A stretch of 20,336 bases of DNA from Chloroflexota bacterium (GTDB lineage Bacteria > Chloroflexota > Anaerolineae > Promineifilales > Promineifilaceae), in contig JAAEOP010000135.1 in NCBI GenBank assembly GCA_024223125.1, positions 1 through 20,336 on the forward strand, written 5' to 3'. Numbering within the stretch: the stretch's first letter is position 1; each line of letters starts with the position of its first letter. The notes beneath the pieces were generated by a model. The model saw nothing but the letters and a program-made list of their open reading frames with translations. It searched no databases and was not told the origin of the DNA. Of the stretch, positions 1 through 7,245 are shown piece after piece. Position numbers and translations under genes: made by a program.

Positions 1-1
1 G

Positions 2-103
2 GGATTGTCTTTGTTGACCCAATTCATTGAGGATTATCTTTTGAATGCGGACAATATGACTCCTGAAGAGGTTCGCAGAATGATAAACTCGAATTATTTA
101 TGA
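2..103 (+). CDS. 3' end of an unknown gene (partial)
   Basis: The window opens inside a reading frame that stays open from base 2 to a TGA at 101-103, giving 33 residues with the end PEEVRRMINSNYL. The peptide looks helical and charged, like a protein C-terminus, but I do not recognise a family. Its stop codon lies inside a perfect 27-bp palindrome. The start is outside the window, so the gene cannot be named. It could also be chance open frame, since only 102 bases are visible. Confidence 0.45.
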   Translation, partial: GLSLLTQFIEDYLLNADNMTPEEVRRMINSNYL

Positions 104-119
104 GTAACTCATAAATAAT
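93..119. repeat. Perfect 27-bp AT-rich palindrome over a stop codon
   Basis: ATTATTTATGAGT and its exact complement are separated by a single A. The palindrome covers the stop codon of the partial gene. A 1-base loop is poor for an RNA hairpin as drawn, though a longer loop would leave a 10-11 bp stem. There is no T-run after it, so a protein-binding site or weak terminator are both possible. Confidence 0.6.
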
Positions 120-255
120 CCAAAGATTTTCGTAAATTTAGACACTAGAGTTTTCGTGTATAGATTATTACATGTGGGAAGATCCGTCCCATTTTCCAGA
201 GAAAAGTGAAAATATAGGCAGATTGTGCCGTTGTTTTGCTAGTTCACGGCCGTGA

Positions 256-566
256 CAATCCTCCTCTTATATTAATCGCATAGTCAAGTTGTTCTGGCGC
301 GGGGCTGTGTGTGGTGACGATGCACGCGGCGCAGCAGGTAACAGCTACGGTGGTGAGTTGCTTATGCTAGGGACGGCGGTGACGTTAACGGCCGTGTCCT
401 GAACCGATTCTACTTTAACGGCTGGGGCGGTGCTTGTGCGGGAACTGTGGGGTTAGTGTGTCAGGTGACGGTGGTGGGAGGTACGGTTGTTACGGCCGAC
501 TTCACCCTTGATGACCCCGGCCCGATTAGATACACGTTGTTCCTGCCGATTATTCAAAAACCATAA
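256..566 (+). pseudogene. Frameshifted remnant of a secreted repeat/surface protein
   Basis: Two plus-strand frames carry adjoining pieces of one protein-like sequence. The frame through 256-402 encodes NSYGGELLMLGTAVTLTAVS and then stops. The frame through 357-566 encodes NRFYFNGWGGACAGTVG, continues as a valine/threonine-rich beta-like stretch, and ends YTLFLPIIQKP-stop. The end resembles the short C-terminal motif often seen on secreted Chloroflexota proteins, and the GG..GTAVTLT pattern resembles beta-helix rungs. Both are recalled resemblances, not search results. No start codon with a ribosome site is present, so this is read as a 5'-truncated, frameshifted relic. It is followed directly by a good terminator, which supports a once-functional 3' end. 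Confidence 0.5.
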
Positions 567-577
567 CGGACAAACTG

Positions 578-608
578 AAAACCGCGCTAGAGTTAGCGCA
601 GTTTTTTT
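578..608 (+). terminator. Rho-independent terminator
   Basis: Stem GCGCTA/TAGCGC with loop GAGT is extended by AAAAC/GTTTT around one C-A mismatch and followed by seven T. It lies 12 bases after the stop of the surface-protein remnant, in the plus-strand orientation. Confidence 0.85.
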
Positions 609-641
609 GATCAGGGGGACAGATGTTACAATACGGCCGTT

Positions 642-854
642 ATGCAACAATTAACCTTACTCCTCAACATCGTTGACATTCAAACTGAGTCATCTCCTCT
701 CGCCCAGGATTCATTTTCCCACGAAAATGTTTGTGATGAAACGGCTCGTCTACAATTGGAAGATCGTTACGTTCACTTGTTGCAAGAAACCGATTTGTTT
801 AATCGTCAGATTATTAGTTTTCAGGCCAATAAAACAGAAACGTTGCATAGCTAG
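642..854 (+). pseudogene. N-terminal fragment of DNA methyltransferase, cut by an in-frame TAG
   Basis: This 70-residue frame (MQQLTLLLNIVDIQTES..., ending FQANKTETLHS) stops at TAG 852-854. The same frame then continues without a break as IKYREGFSAQLVEILL into the methyltransferase catalytic core. In relatives as I recall them, this stretch reads as one segment with an aromatic residue (often Trp) just before the K-Y-(K/R)-E-(A/G)-F-S motif. A single TGG-to-TAG change would therefore explain the interruption. The product would be an inert 70-residue peptide unless the amber codon is suppressed. TAG serves as an ordinary stop elsewhere in the window (tatA), so general recoding is unlikely. 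Confidence 0.65.
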
Positions 855-887
855 ATCAAGTATCGTGAAGGGTTCTCCGCCCAACTC

Positions 888-2144
888 GTGGAGATATTGC
901 TTTCCGAATTTGGCGTTGAGCTAGACCAGACTATCTTTGATCCCTTTGCTGGTTCGGGCACAACTTTGTTAACGGCCAGGATGTTGGGCCTTGAAGCTAC
1001 AGGTATTGAACTACTGCCCCATTGTCATGTAGCCTGGGCAGGCAAGTCGTTGGTTTTTGATTATGATCTGGATGAACTGGTCCAACTTCGCCGTTTGATC
1101 CAGACCGAGTTGCCACCACCCACAAACGAACCATTTCCCCACTTAAGGATTACGGAAACGGCTTTTCCTGAAAAGCAAGAACGTGATCTGATGGCCTACA
1201 CTCATTGGTTTGAATCGCTCGATATTAGTATCAACAGTAAGATTTTAAGCCACATGATCTTGATGAGTTTATTGGAGGATGTCAGTTATACTCGTAAAGA
1301 TGGGCAATATCTGCGGTGGGACGGCCGTGCCCCCAAGATCATCGCCCGCAACCAGATTCGCCGCCAGCAAGGGAAAAAGCCTTTTCGGGGGATAAACAAG
1401 GGGGAACTGCCCAGTGTAAAAAGTGCCTTCCTCGACCGCTTGAACAAGATTATTAGAGACATTGCCAATTTACAAAAAAAACTGCCACCGGCCAGTCAGC
1501 AAAGACTTATAGAAGGAAATATTTTATATTCATTACCCTCGCTGGAACCCCAACAATTCGATGCTGTCATCACCTCGCCTCCATACGCTAACCGGTATGA
1601 TTACACCAGGACATACGCTTTAGAGCTGGCTTACTTAAACGTTGGCGATAAGATATTTGACCTACGGCAATCCATGCTCTCTTGTACAGTGGAGAACAAA
1701 CCCAAGCTCGAAGAGCTAGAACTATTTTATAATCGGCTGGGTCGCCAATCTGAATTTGCTCGGATTTCCCAAATCATTGCCAATAATGAAGCTCTCCACG
1801 AAATTAACCAGGCGTTATGCACACGTAATAAACGGGGAGACATTAACAATAAAGGCGTTTTGGGGATGATTGAGCAATATTTCAGTGAACTCACTTTTGT
1901 TTTTGCCGAATTGTTCTGCACCTGCCGCCAGGGAGCGTATAATGCTATTGTGAACGACAATGTGCGTTATGCCGGCGAGGTAATCCCTGTTGATTTGCTC
2001 AGTACAAACCTGGCGGAGATGATTGGGTTTGAACCCATCAAGGTTTATGTACTGCCGCAGCGCAAAGGCAACAGCAGCCAACAAATGGGTAAATTTGGTC
2101 GTTGCGCCCTGCGTAAAAGTATTACAATCTGGAAAAAACCCTGA
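888..2144 (+). CDS. DNA (N4/N6) methyltransferase, catalytic part, downstream of the amber codon
   Basis: Modification enzyme of a type II restriction-modification system. The frame continues from the 642-854 fragment; the first possible restart after TAG is GTG 888, which has no visible Shine-Dalgarno sequence. Motif I (S-adenosylmethionine binding) is DPFAGSGTT at 939-965. The catalytic motif IV TSPPY lies near 1572-1586 and continues as ANRYDYTRTYALELAYL. Motif I precedes motif IV by about 200 residues, so the target-recognition region probably sits between them. TSPPY fits an N4-cytosine or N6-adenine amino-methyltransferase. The stop is 4 bases from the ATG of the AvaI/BsoBI-like endonuclease, so the two form a restriction-modification pair. 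With the N-terminal ~70 residues uncoupled, this is probably a pseudogene; the core itself shows no damage. Confidence 0.8.
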   Translation: MEILLSEFGVELDQTIFDPFAGSGTTLLTARMLGLEATGIELLPHCHVAWAGKSLVFDYDLDELVQLRRLIQTELPPPTNEPFPHLRITETAFPEKQERDLMAYTHWFESLDISINSKILSHMILMSLLEDVSYTRKDGQYLRWDGRAPKIIARNQIRRQQGKKPFRGINKGELPSVKSAFLDRLNKIIRDIANLQKKLPPASQQRLIEGNILYSLPSLEPQQFDAVITSPPYANRYDYTRTYALELAYLNVGDKIFDLRQSMLSCTVENKPKLEELELFYNRLGRQSEFARISQIIANNEALHEINQALCTRNKRGDINNKGVLGMIEQYFSELTFVFAELFCTCRQGAYNAIVNDNVRYAGEVIPVDLLSTNLAEMIGFEPIKVYVLPQRKGNSSQQMGKFGRCALRKSITIWKKP

Positions 2145-2148
2145 ACTT

Positions 2149-3999
2149 ATGAACTACAAAACACATCTTAATTCCGCTGACTCTCTTGTTACCCCCTATG
2201 CCGAAACACGAGCCGGTTTTATTGCTATGGCTTTGGAAAAGAATCGCAAGGCAACGCCTTTTGTTGAAGAAGCTAAAGCGCTGCGCGTTCTCGCTGCTCA
2301 GGCTGCTAGTCCCGGTGAACTTTTGGGAATGGATGAGATACAGTCGTCCCTTCTTACGGCCGCAGATATTTCTAACAAAGCAGCCAATCATCTGAGTGAT
2401 GAAGATAAAACAGAAGCCATAAAGGGACTAATTGATAAATTTCTTGAACCGGTGAGCGAAGATTTTCTGGACGAGTTAATCTACCGGTTCTTACTAATCC
2501 GGGGTGATAGTTTAGGCGGTAGTATGCGGAATCTGACCGTACCCATCGTCAAGAAGAATGTGGATTTATGCTTGTTCAAGGCAACAACAACAGATTTGAA
2601 GCTAGGCCGCAACAAATTCTCCTGCCATTACCAACCCGAGACATATCTGGCATTAGGTGAATTAAAAGGTGGCATTGCTCCTGCTGGAGCGGATGAACAT
2701 TGGAAAACAGCCAACTCAGCTTTACAAAAAATCAGAACCGCGTTTGCGACCGAGGAGCTTTTACCAATGACTTTATTCATTGGTGCGGCCATCGAGTCGG
2801 CAATGGCGGTAGAGATTTACCAGCAGCTTGAAAACAATCATTTGAGCAATGCAGCCAATCTAACAAATGATGAACAGTTATTCTCAATTTGCCGTTGGAT
2901 GTTGGTAACGGCCGGAGGAATGCGCCTGGATTACCTGATTACCCACACGGCCGAAGCGCATATAGGTGTTATCGGCGGCAATGCGTTGTATGCAGCGGTG
3001 GGAGCGGCCGTTTGGGATGAGCAAGTTGGCTTGTGGGCGCGCATTGGCGACAATTACCCACTTACCCAATTACAAACCTTAACTGGGACAAACATTCGTA
3101 CAGATGGCCTGATTCGCATACCTGGCCGGCAAGACCACCGCACTTTTTTTGCTTACGATGCAGTCGGCAACCGGGATGATACTAATCCGACCGCACATTT
3201 TGCCCGCATTGGGCGGCTCCTGCCAGAAGCGTTGGCTGATTATGTTCATTCTACGCCGATGCAGGATGAACCGCATGTGTACCATCCTTTAGCGCTGCGC
3301 CCTTCGGATTGGCCGGATGTGTATGATGGGGTTGCGGCCGTACACCTTTCCCCTCTCTCTTTAGCCACCCATTTGCATGTTCCGACACTGTTGCGTCAGC
3401 GAGGCGTGCGCCAGATTACGCTGGACCCCGGCGAGCGGTACATGGTTCCTGAATGGGAACACTTTATCCGCCAACTATTGCCGCAATTGGATGCGTTTTT
3501 GCCTAGCAGTATGGAAATTCGTTCCTTGTTTGGGGAGGGAGTGGATTTGGGAGAAACGGCCGTCGCCCTCTGCCAATGGGGGGCGCCAATTGTTGTTATA
3601 AAGGATGGGGCTAATGGGGCGCTGGTTTGTTTGGGGGAAAGTGTTACCCGTTTGCCAGCGTATCATGGGGAGGGGGACGGCCGTGTAACAGACGTAACTG
3701 GCGCAGGAGACAGTTTTTGCGGCGGTTTTATGGTTGGTCTGTCCCAAACAAACAATCCCATACAAGCAACCCACATGGGACTTATCTCTGCCTCGTTAGT
3801 GATTGAGGGGTATGGGGCAAAGTATGCGCTTTCACGAATGGGGGAGGCGCAAAGGAGATTGGGTAATTACATAATTACCCAATCTCTCAATTACCCAATT
3901 AAGCAGCGGCTACTTCTACATCTTCCGGTTCTTTTTCTTCGGGAGCCGGTTCAACGCGGACGACGCGGATGGTGCAATCTGTCACCAGAGCGGCAATGA
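2149..3999 (+). CDS. AvaI/BsoBI-like restriction endonuclease (internally deleted) fused to a PfkB-family kinase
   Basis: One 616-residue frame joins two unrelated proteins. Residues 1-252 match the AvaI/BsoBI endonuclease family (BsoBI, about 323 aa, cuts CYCGRG): VTPYAETRAGFIAMALEKNR, RGDSLGGSMRN, VPIVKKNVDLCLF, GELKGGIAPAGADEHWKTA. The likely catalytic residues D139, E171 and K173 remain. About 70 residues that normally lie between GGSMRN and (I/L)TVP are missing. Residues 251-610 form a complete-looking PfkB sugar/nucleoside kinase: start MLVTAGGMRLDYLI, GGNALYAAVGA, and ATP/catalytic motif DVTGAGDSFCGGF with base D521. ATG 2899 could start the kinase alone, but it lacks a clear ribosome site. 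The C-terminus runs past the expected kinase end through a hairpin repeat and overlaps the opposite-strand DUF4342 gene by 101 bases, so its original stop was probably lost. The longer upstream start at 2023 lies inside the methyltransferase and is not preferred. Endonuclease activity is doubtful; kinase activity is plausible. Confidence 0.82.
   Translation: MNYKTHLNSADSLVTPYAETRAGFIAMALEKNRKATPFVEEAKALRVLAAQAASPGELLGMDEIQSSLLTAADISNKAANHLSDEDKTEAIKGLIDKFLEPVSEDFLDELIYRFLLIRGDSLGGSMRNLTVPIVKKNVDLCLFKATTTDLKLGRNKFSCHYQPETYLALGELKGGIAPAGADEHWKTANSALQKIRTAFATEELLPMTLFIGAAIESAMAVEIYQQLENNHLSNAANLTNDEQLFSICRWMLVTAGGMRLDYLITHTAEAHIGVIGGNALYAAVGAAVWDEQVGLWARIGDNYPLTQLQTLTGTNIRTDGLIRIPGRQDHRTFFAYDAVGNRDDTNPTAHFARIGRLLPEALADYVHSTPMQDEPHVYHPLALRPSDWPDVYDGVAAVHLSPLSLATHLHVPTLLRQRGVRQITLDPGERYMVPEWEHFIRQLLPQLDAFLPSSMEIRSLFGEGVDLGETAVALCQWGAPIVVIKDGANGALVCLGESVTRLPAYHGEGDGRVTDVTGAGDSFCGGFMVGLSQTNNPIQATHMGLISASLVIEGYGAKYALSRMGEAQRRLGNYIITQSLNYPIKQRLLLHLPVLFLREPVQRGRRGWCNLSPERQ
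3855..3886. repeat. 15-bp perfect inverted repeat at the kinase 3' end
   Basis: GAGATTGGGTAATTA and its exact complement are separated by CA, followed by a further TCAATTACCCAATT copy. The hairpin lies inside the last codons of the endonuclease-kinase frame and between it and the convergent DUF4342 gene. It has no T-run but could act as a two-way barrier to transcription. It resembles the repeat between tatA and tatB. Confidence 0.75.
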
Positions 4000-4261
4000 G
4001 AGCCACGGCTGCCCACCAACCCAGGAAAAAGATACCTACGACGCCGACAGCCAACGGAATCTTAAAGTGAATGTCGTGTTTTTCGTTGATGATTTCGATG
4101 TGACGCACGGCCGTTTCCTTCACCAGGTTCTTTACCGTACCTAACAACTCTTCACCGGCAACCACAAACTCTTCAGTCCATTCAGTCCCGTTGCCTTCTT
4201 TTACTGTTTCTTCTTCTGTTGTTTCATCTTCGTCTACGTAAATTTTTTCTTCATCACTCAT
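3899..4261 (-). CDS. DUF4342 family membrane-associated protein
   Basis: 120-residue protein of unknown function. Residues 1-25 are highly acidic. WTEEFVVAGEELLGTVKNLVKE (about 28-49) is followed by RHIEIINEKHDIHFKIPLAVGVVG, a hydrophobic segment (about 68-93), then TDCTIRVVRVE and an acidic tail. The order W-T-E-E-F, G-x-x-L-x-x-x-V-K-x-L, I-P-L-x-x-G-V-V-G and C-T-I is the DUF4342 pattern. The start is set by AAGGAG about 9 bases upstream of ATG 4261. It lies 96 bases downstream of the 4358-4918 membrane gene on the same strand and may be co-transcribed with it. Its 3' end is overlapped by the convergent kinase frame. Confidence 0.82.
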   Translation of the reverse strand: MSDEEKIYVDEDETTEEETVKEGNGTEWTEEFVVAGEELLGTVKNLVKETAVRHIEIINEKHDIHFKIPLAVGVVGIFFLGWWAAVALIAALVTDCTIRVVRVEPAPEEKEPEDVEVAAA

Positions 4262-4311
4262 GTTAAATTTCTCCTTGTAAATTGAACTGTCAGTTCGATT
4301 CGCAAACTGAT

Positions 4312-4337
4312 GTCATACCCGCGAAGGCAGGAATGAC
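4312..4337. repeat. 26-bp dispersed hairpin repeat
   Basis: GTCATACCCGC and GCAGGAATGAC pair at 9 of 11 positions around a GAAG loop. The sequence resembles the GTCATTCCCGCGAAGGCGGGAAT-type hairpin found between genes in many bacterial genomes. It lies between two minus-strand genes and may attenuate or stabilise transcript ends. Confidence 0.6.
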
Positions 4338-4357
4338 GTAAATAGTTACAGATTAGA

Positions 4358-4918
4358 TTATAAAGTTTTTGCTTCACGCCGGTTTTGGGCCAGCATATAC
4401 ACGCCATAGCCAATTAAAGCCACAGCAAACAAGGGAATAAAACGCCCCCAAATAAGTATCTCAAAGAACACAGCAAACCCGCCAAACAGAAAAACCATAA
4501 CACGGATGAAGCGACGGCCGCTTTCATGTACAGAATGGTCTGGCTCAAATCGGTACATATACATGATACCTGCTGCCACAGCAGCCCCCAGCAGTGGCCA
4601 ACTGTACGCCCATGCTTCAAAATGGTTGGTCAGGTTCATCAAGAATAATAGAGCGCCAACAGCTACAAACAACGCCCCTGGTACAGCCAGAAAATCAACC
4701 GTGCTGTGGTGTTCCGGGGTAGAATTGTAAGCGGGCCACAGCAACATCAACCCAGGGACAATAATAAACCCCGGCCATAAAATATCCATTAGATGAAAAC
4801 TAAATAGATTGGCTACCAACAACAAAATACCACTGCCGATAATGAGATAGGCCGGCCAGGCATGTTTCCGGGCCAACTTGTGATTCTCTTCTACTTTATA
4901 AACAGTTTCTTCAGACAT
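4358..4918 (-). CDS. Small polytopic membrane protein, unknown function
   Basis: 186 residues. A charged N-terminus (MSEETVYKVEENHKLARKHAW) is followed by about six hydrophobic segments, near residues 22-40, 44-64, 79-96, 103-122, 137-155 and 159-177. The tail is basic (QNRREAKTL). The layout resembles small DUF5668/LiaF-type transmembrane modules, but I cannot assign a family firmly. AAGGAGA lies 8 bases before ATG 4918, which fixes the start. It is the first gene of a probable two-gene unit with the DUF4342 gene. A membrane or envelope role is inferred only from hydropathy. Confidence 0.75.
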   Translation of the reverse strand: MSEETVYKVEENHKLARKHAWPAYLIIGSGILLLVANLFSFHLMDILWPGFIIVPGLMLLWPAYNSTPEHHSTVDFLAVPGALFVAVGALLFLMNLTNHFEAWAYSWPLLGAAVAAGIMYMYRFEPDHSVHESGRRFIRVMVFLFGGFAVFFEILIWGRFIPLFAVALIGYGVYMLAQNRREAKTL

Positions 4919-5201
4919 AAAATGCTCTCCTTTTCACTGCCGGAAACACCATACCTATGATGTACCCGGCACTGCTCTGAGAAAGTAAAGTTGCCAGCCA
5001 ATACGCAGCCACGGCCGTGAAGTTGCAGCCAAAGAGAGGTTTCATCTTTTTGGGAAGGAAGAACCGCTACACACTTTTTAGAGGTAACCATTCACTCCCC
5101 AAGGTGCCCGGCACTTATAAACGAGTGTGCTACTCCAGTAGACTTGGTAATGAAGTGCCGGGCACCTGAATGGTTACTTTTAGAGAGACAAGCATGATCC
5201 C
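4919..5201. other. Intergenic region holding MITE copy 1
   Basis: No gene is supported here. It holds a ribosome site for the minus-strand membrane gene, one ACGGCCGT palindrome (5011-5018), and the first MITE with its target duplications. The minus-strand promoter of the 4358-4918 gene probably lies between 4925 and 5075, but I see no convincing -35/-10 pair. Confidence 0.5.
5084..5177 (-). mobile_element. MITE copy 1, 94 bp, IS66-like ends
   Basis: The ends are GTAACCATTCA and TGAATGGTTAC, exact inverted repeats. Inside them a second inverted pair AGGTGCCCGGCACTT / AAGTGCCGGGCACCT makes the whole element nearly palindromic. It is flanked by the perfect 8-bp direct repeat TTTTAGAG (5076-5083 and 5178-5185). 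It has the opposite orientation to the copies at 11268 and 18366 and is nearly identical to them. It carries no reading frame. Ends starting GTAA plus 8-bp duplications fit the IS66 transposase family. Confidence 0.9.
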
Positions 5202-6233
5202 TTAGCCAAACACATACCTATATATCCGTCGGGTGACGGGCTGGTGGGCGATGCGTTCCATGATGAAAAGGGGAATTACCAGGGCACAGACAAAAAACAG
5301 AGGGTAAATGATAAGAGGAACCTGGGCTAATCCAGGTACAAAGCTGCTAATGGCAAATAGCAATATTTCCAGGACGATGAGATGAACCAGGTATAGACCA
5401 TATGCCCGCCGGCCGATTTTCTCAAATTGTCGTACTTTAGGAATTGAAGTGCGTTGGATTACTGGTAAGACAAACATGAAGGGAAGAGGTAAAATTATGT
5501 GAATCCAGGATGTAATGTCACTCGAAAAGATGCGCAGGATACTTACAATAAAGAGAACGGCCGTGACCATTATAAAAACCAATCTGAACCGTGTTAGATA
5601 CGGCCGTAACCGAGCATTGTGCAAACTAAATAGAAAGCCCATCGGAAAATAAATACCCCATACCTTCATCGTGTTCCGCAAAACCGGAAGCGCTAGAAAG
5701 CGTGTCCAATCTGCTGGTACTTCTACAGAACTCATATCTGTTCCCAGGATGATTAACAAAAATAGTTGGTAAAAACCAATTGCCAATAGCAAGAGACCAC
5801 CATAACGTCGCCCAATCTTTACCAGAAGAGGGGATAGCACATAATAAAAAATGATGAGGGGTACGAAATGATAGGGGAAACCGACCATTACATTTTTGAT
5901 GTAGCCGGAGACGGAGAATATGCCCCCTCTGATAAAAACCAGATCAAGATAGGCGATAAATGTCCACAACAGGTAAGGCAGCAGAATATGGCGCAAGCTG
6001 CTCCATATAAATTTTGGCGACAAAGACGCTTTGCCACGAGAAGCATAGGCCACAAACGCTCCCGAAATAAAGAGAAAAGTGGGCACAGCATATACCCCAA
6101 ATGCTTTAAGTATATTTAGAAAAACAAGAAGCGCTCCTGTTACTGGAGATAGTTCCAAACCATAGACAATGGCATGGTTAAGAACAACTAGCACAATTGC
6201 CAGGCCGGCCATGGCCCCATATTGTCTGTTCAT
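5202..6233 (-). CDS. Acyltransferase family 3 membrane protein
   Basis: 343-residue integral membrane protein with about ten hydrophobic segments. It matches the acyltransferase-3 family, whose members transfer acetyl or other acyl groups to surface sugars, peptidoglycan or antibiotics. Near the N-terminus, RQYGAMAGLAIVLVVLNHA carries the family arginine and the conserved membrane histidine (H20). FLFISGAFVAY and YGLYLVHLIVLE are further typical segments. Length is normal for the family. Its ATG overlaps the TGA of the NadE-like gene (ATGA), so translation is probably coupled, and it is the last gene of the five-gene cluster. This suggests it acylates or exports-and-acylates the cluster product. 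Substrate unknown. Confidence 0.85.
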   Translation of the reverse strand: MNRQYGAMAGLAIVLVVLNHAIVYGLELSPVTGALLVFLNILKAFGVYAVPTFLFISGAFVAYASRGKASLSPKFIWSSLRHILLPYLLWTFIAYLDLVFIRGGIFSVSGYIKNVMVGFPYHFVPLIIFYYVLSPLLVKIGRRYGGLLLLAIGFYQLFLLIILGTDMSSVEVPADWTRFLALPVLRNTMKVWGIYFPMGFLFSLHNARLRPYLTRFRLVFIMVTAVLFIVSILRIFSSDITSWIHIILPLPFMFVLPVIQRTSIPKVRQFEKIGRRAYGLYLVHLIVLEILLFAISSFVPGLAQVPLIIYPLFFVCALVIPLFIMERIAHQPVTRRIYRYVFG

Positions 6234-7207
6234 AAATCAATACCCAATGGCGGGGTGCGTAAATAAGTTGTTGTACGGTCTTTTTGAGTCAGATCATTAT
6301 AGACACGTTGTACTTGTTCTGCGGTTAATTCCATTTCATTGGCAACTTCTACGGCCGCGACCCCATTCTCCAGACCATACCAGATTAAATCCATCGTTTC
6401 AAAAGGTAGGCGGAAAAAGAATTCTTCTTGCGTACTGCCGGCGCTGTATGTGTCTGATGTGGGTGAGCGCGTACAAATTTCTGTGGGAATATCCAAATAA
6501 TCGGCCAGCTGGTAAATCTGGGATTTGTAAAGATGCCCAATGGGTTTGACGTCCAATGCCCCATCCCCAAATTTTACAAAAAAGCCCTGGTCATGTTCAT
6601 TTTTTTGCGGTGTGCCGATGACGGCATAATCGTGTAGTTCGGCATGGTAGTAGAGCATGGCTGCTCGGCTGCGTTGTTTAAAGTTGGTGGCGGCTACGAT
6701 TTGTTGGAACTGCAACGGCCGTAAACGTTTTGTCTGTTCTTCCCCTTCCGGGCTGATAATGGTAGCGCTAAATACATTGAGCGTCTGTTTGTCTAACAAA
6801 CTGGCTGGCAGGCTGATTTTTAATTTATAGGTGCTGTCATATTCAGGGAAGATCTCCTTGACCGCTTCATCTCGACGTTGGTAGGCGCCAAAACCCAGCA
6901 GCGGGGCAGTCATATCTTCCACGATAGGTTCCACGCCAAACTGACGGCACACTTCTCGTGCCAGCCGCGCCGAGTCTGGGCTGGAATCCATTTCCGGCAG
7001 TAGCAGAGTGGTCAACCGCTTTGCGCCCAGAGCCGGCACCGCCAGCGCCAACACAACGGCCGAATCCACCCCGCCACTGACGCCAATGACACCACCCCGC
7101 TTTTTAAGAACCTGAAACACAGTCTGCCGCAGCCACTCCACAATGCGAGCAACCTCCGCTTCCGGGTCTAATTTGAGTACATTACGATGGAAATTAGAAT
7201 TCGTCAT
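6230..7207 (-). CDS. NadE-like ATP-dependent amide ligase (NAD synthase family paralogue)
   Basis: 325 residues, PP-loop ATP pyrophosphatase fold. The ATP loop is VIGVSGGVDSAVV (SGGVDS at 44-49). Later blocks RSRAAMLYYHAE, GTPQKNEHDQGFFVKFGDG, KPIGHLYKSQIYQLA and RSPTSDTYSAG correspond to the NadE blocks for ATP, deamido-NAD and the C-terminal helix. NadE proper adenylates deamido-NAD and amidates it with ammonia. This protein has no glutaminase domain and has a divergent substrate end (TPQKNEHDQ, PTSDTYS). It sits 38 bases after an AsnB-type gene and overlaps the acyltransferase gene by 4 bases. I infer a cluster-specific amidation role rather than housekeeping NAD synthesis, but the latter is not excluded. 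AAAGGAA before ATG 7207 supports the start. Confidence 0.82.
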   Translation of the reverse strand: MTNSNFHRNVLKLDPEAEVARIVEWLRQTVFQVLKKRGGVIGVSGGVDSAVVLALAVPALGAKRLTTLLLPEMDSSPDSARLAREVCRQFGVEPIVEDMTAPLLGFGAYQRRDEAVKEIFPEYDSTYKLKISLPASLLDKQTLNVFSATIISPEGEEQTKRLRPLQFQQIVAATNFKQRSRAAMLYYHAELHDYAVIGTPQKNEHDQGFFVKFGDGALDVKPIGHLYKSQIYQLADYLDIPTEICTRSPTSDTYSAGSTQEEFFFRLPFETMDLIWYGLENGVAAVEVANEMELTAEQVQRVYNDLTQKDRTTTYLRTPPLGIDL

Positions 7208-7245
7208 TACTGTTTCCTTTTTGTGGAGAGGTCATCGGTTGCCGG

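Noticed and set aside
852..854. TAG in the methyltransferase as recoding (pyrrolysine or amber reassignment)
   Set aside because: tatA ends naturally in TAG and no recoding element is visible, so a nonsense mutation is the simpler reading.
2023..2148. Upstream ATG at 2023 as the start of the endonuclease-kinase frame
   Set aside because: It lies inside the methyltransferase gene in another frame. ATG 2149 directly follows the methyltransferase stop and matches the beginning of AvaI/BsoBI-type proteins.
6230..7207. Housekeeping NAD synthase as the first call
   Set aside because: Divergent substrate motifs and its place inside the AsnB/ACP/ligase unit favour a pathway role; kept only as an alternative.
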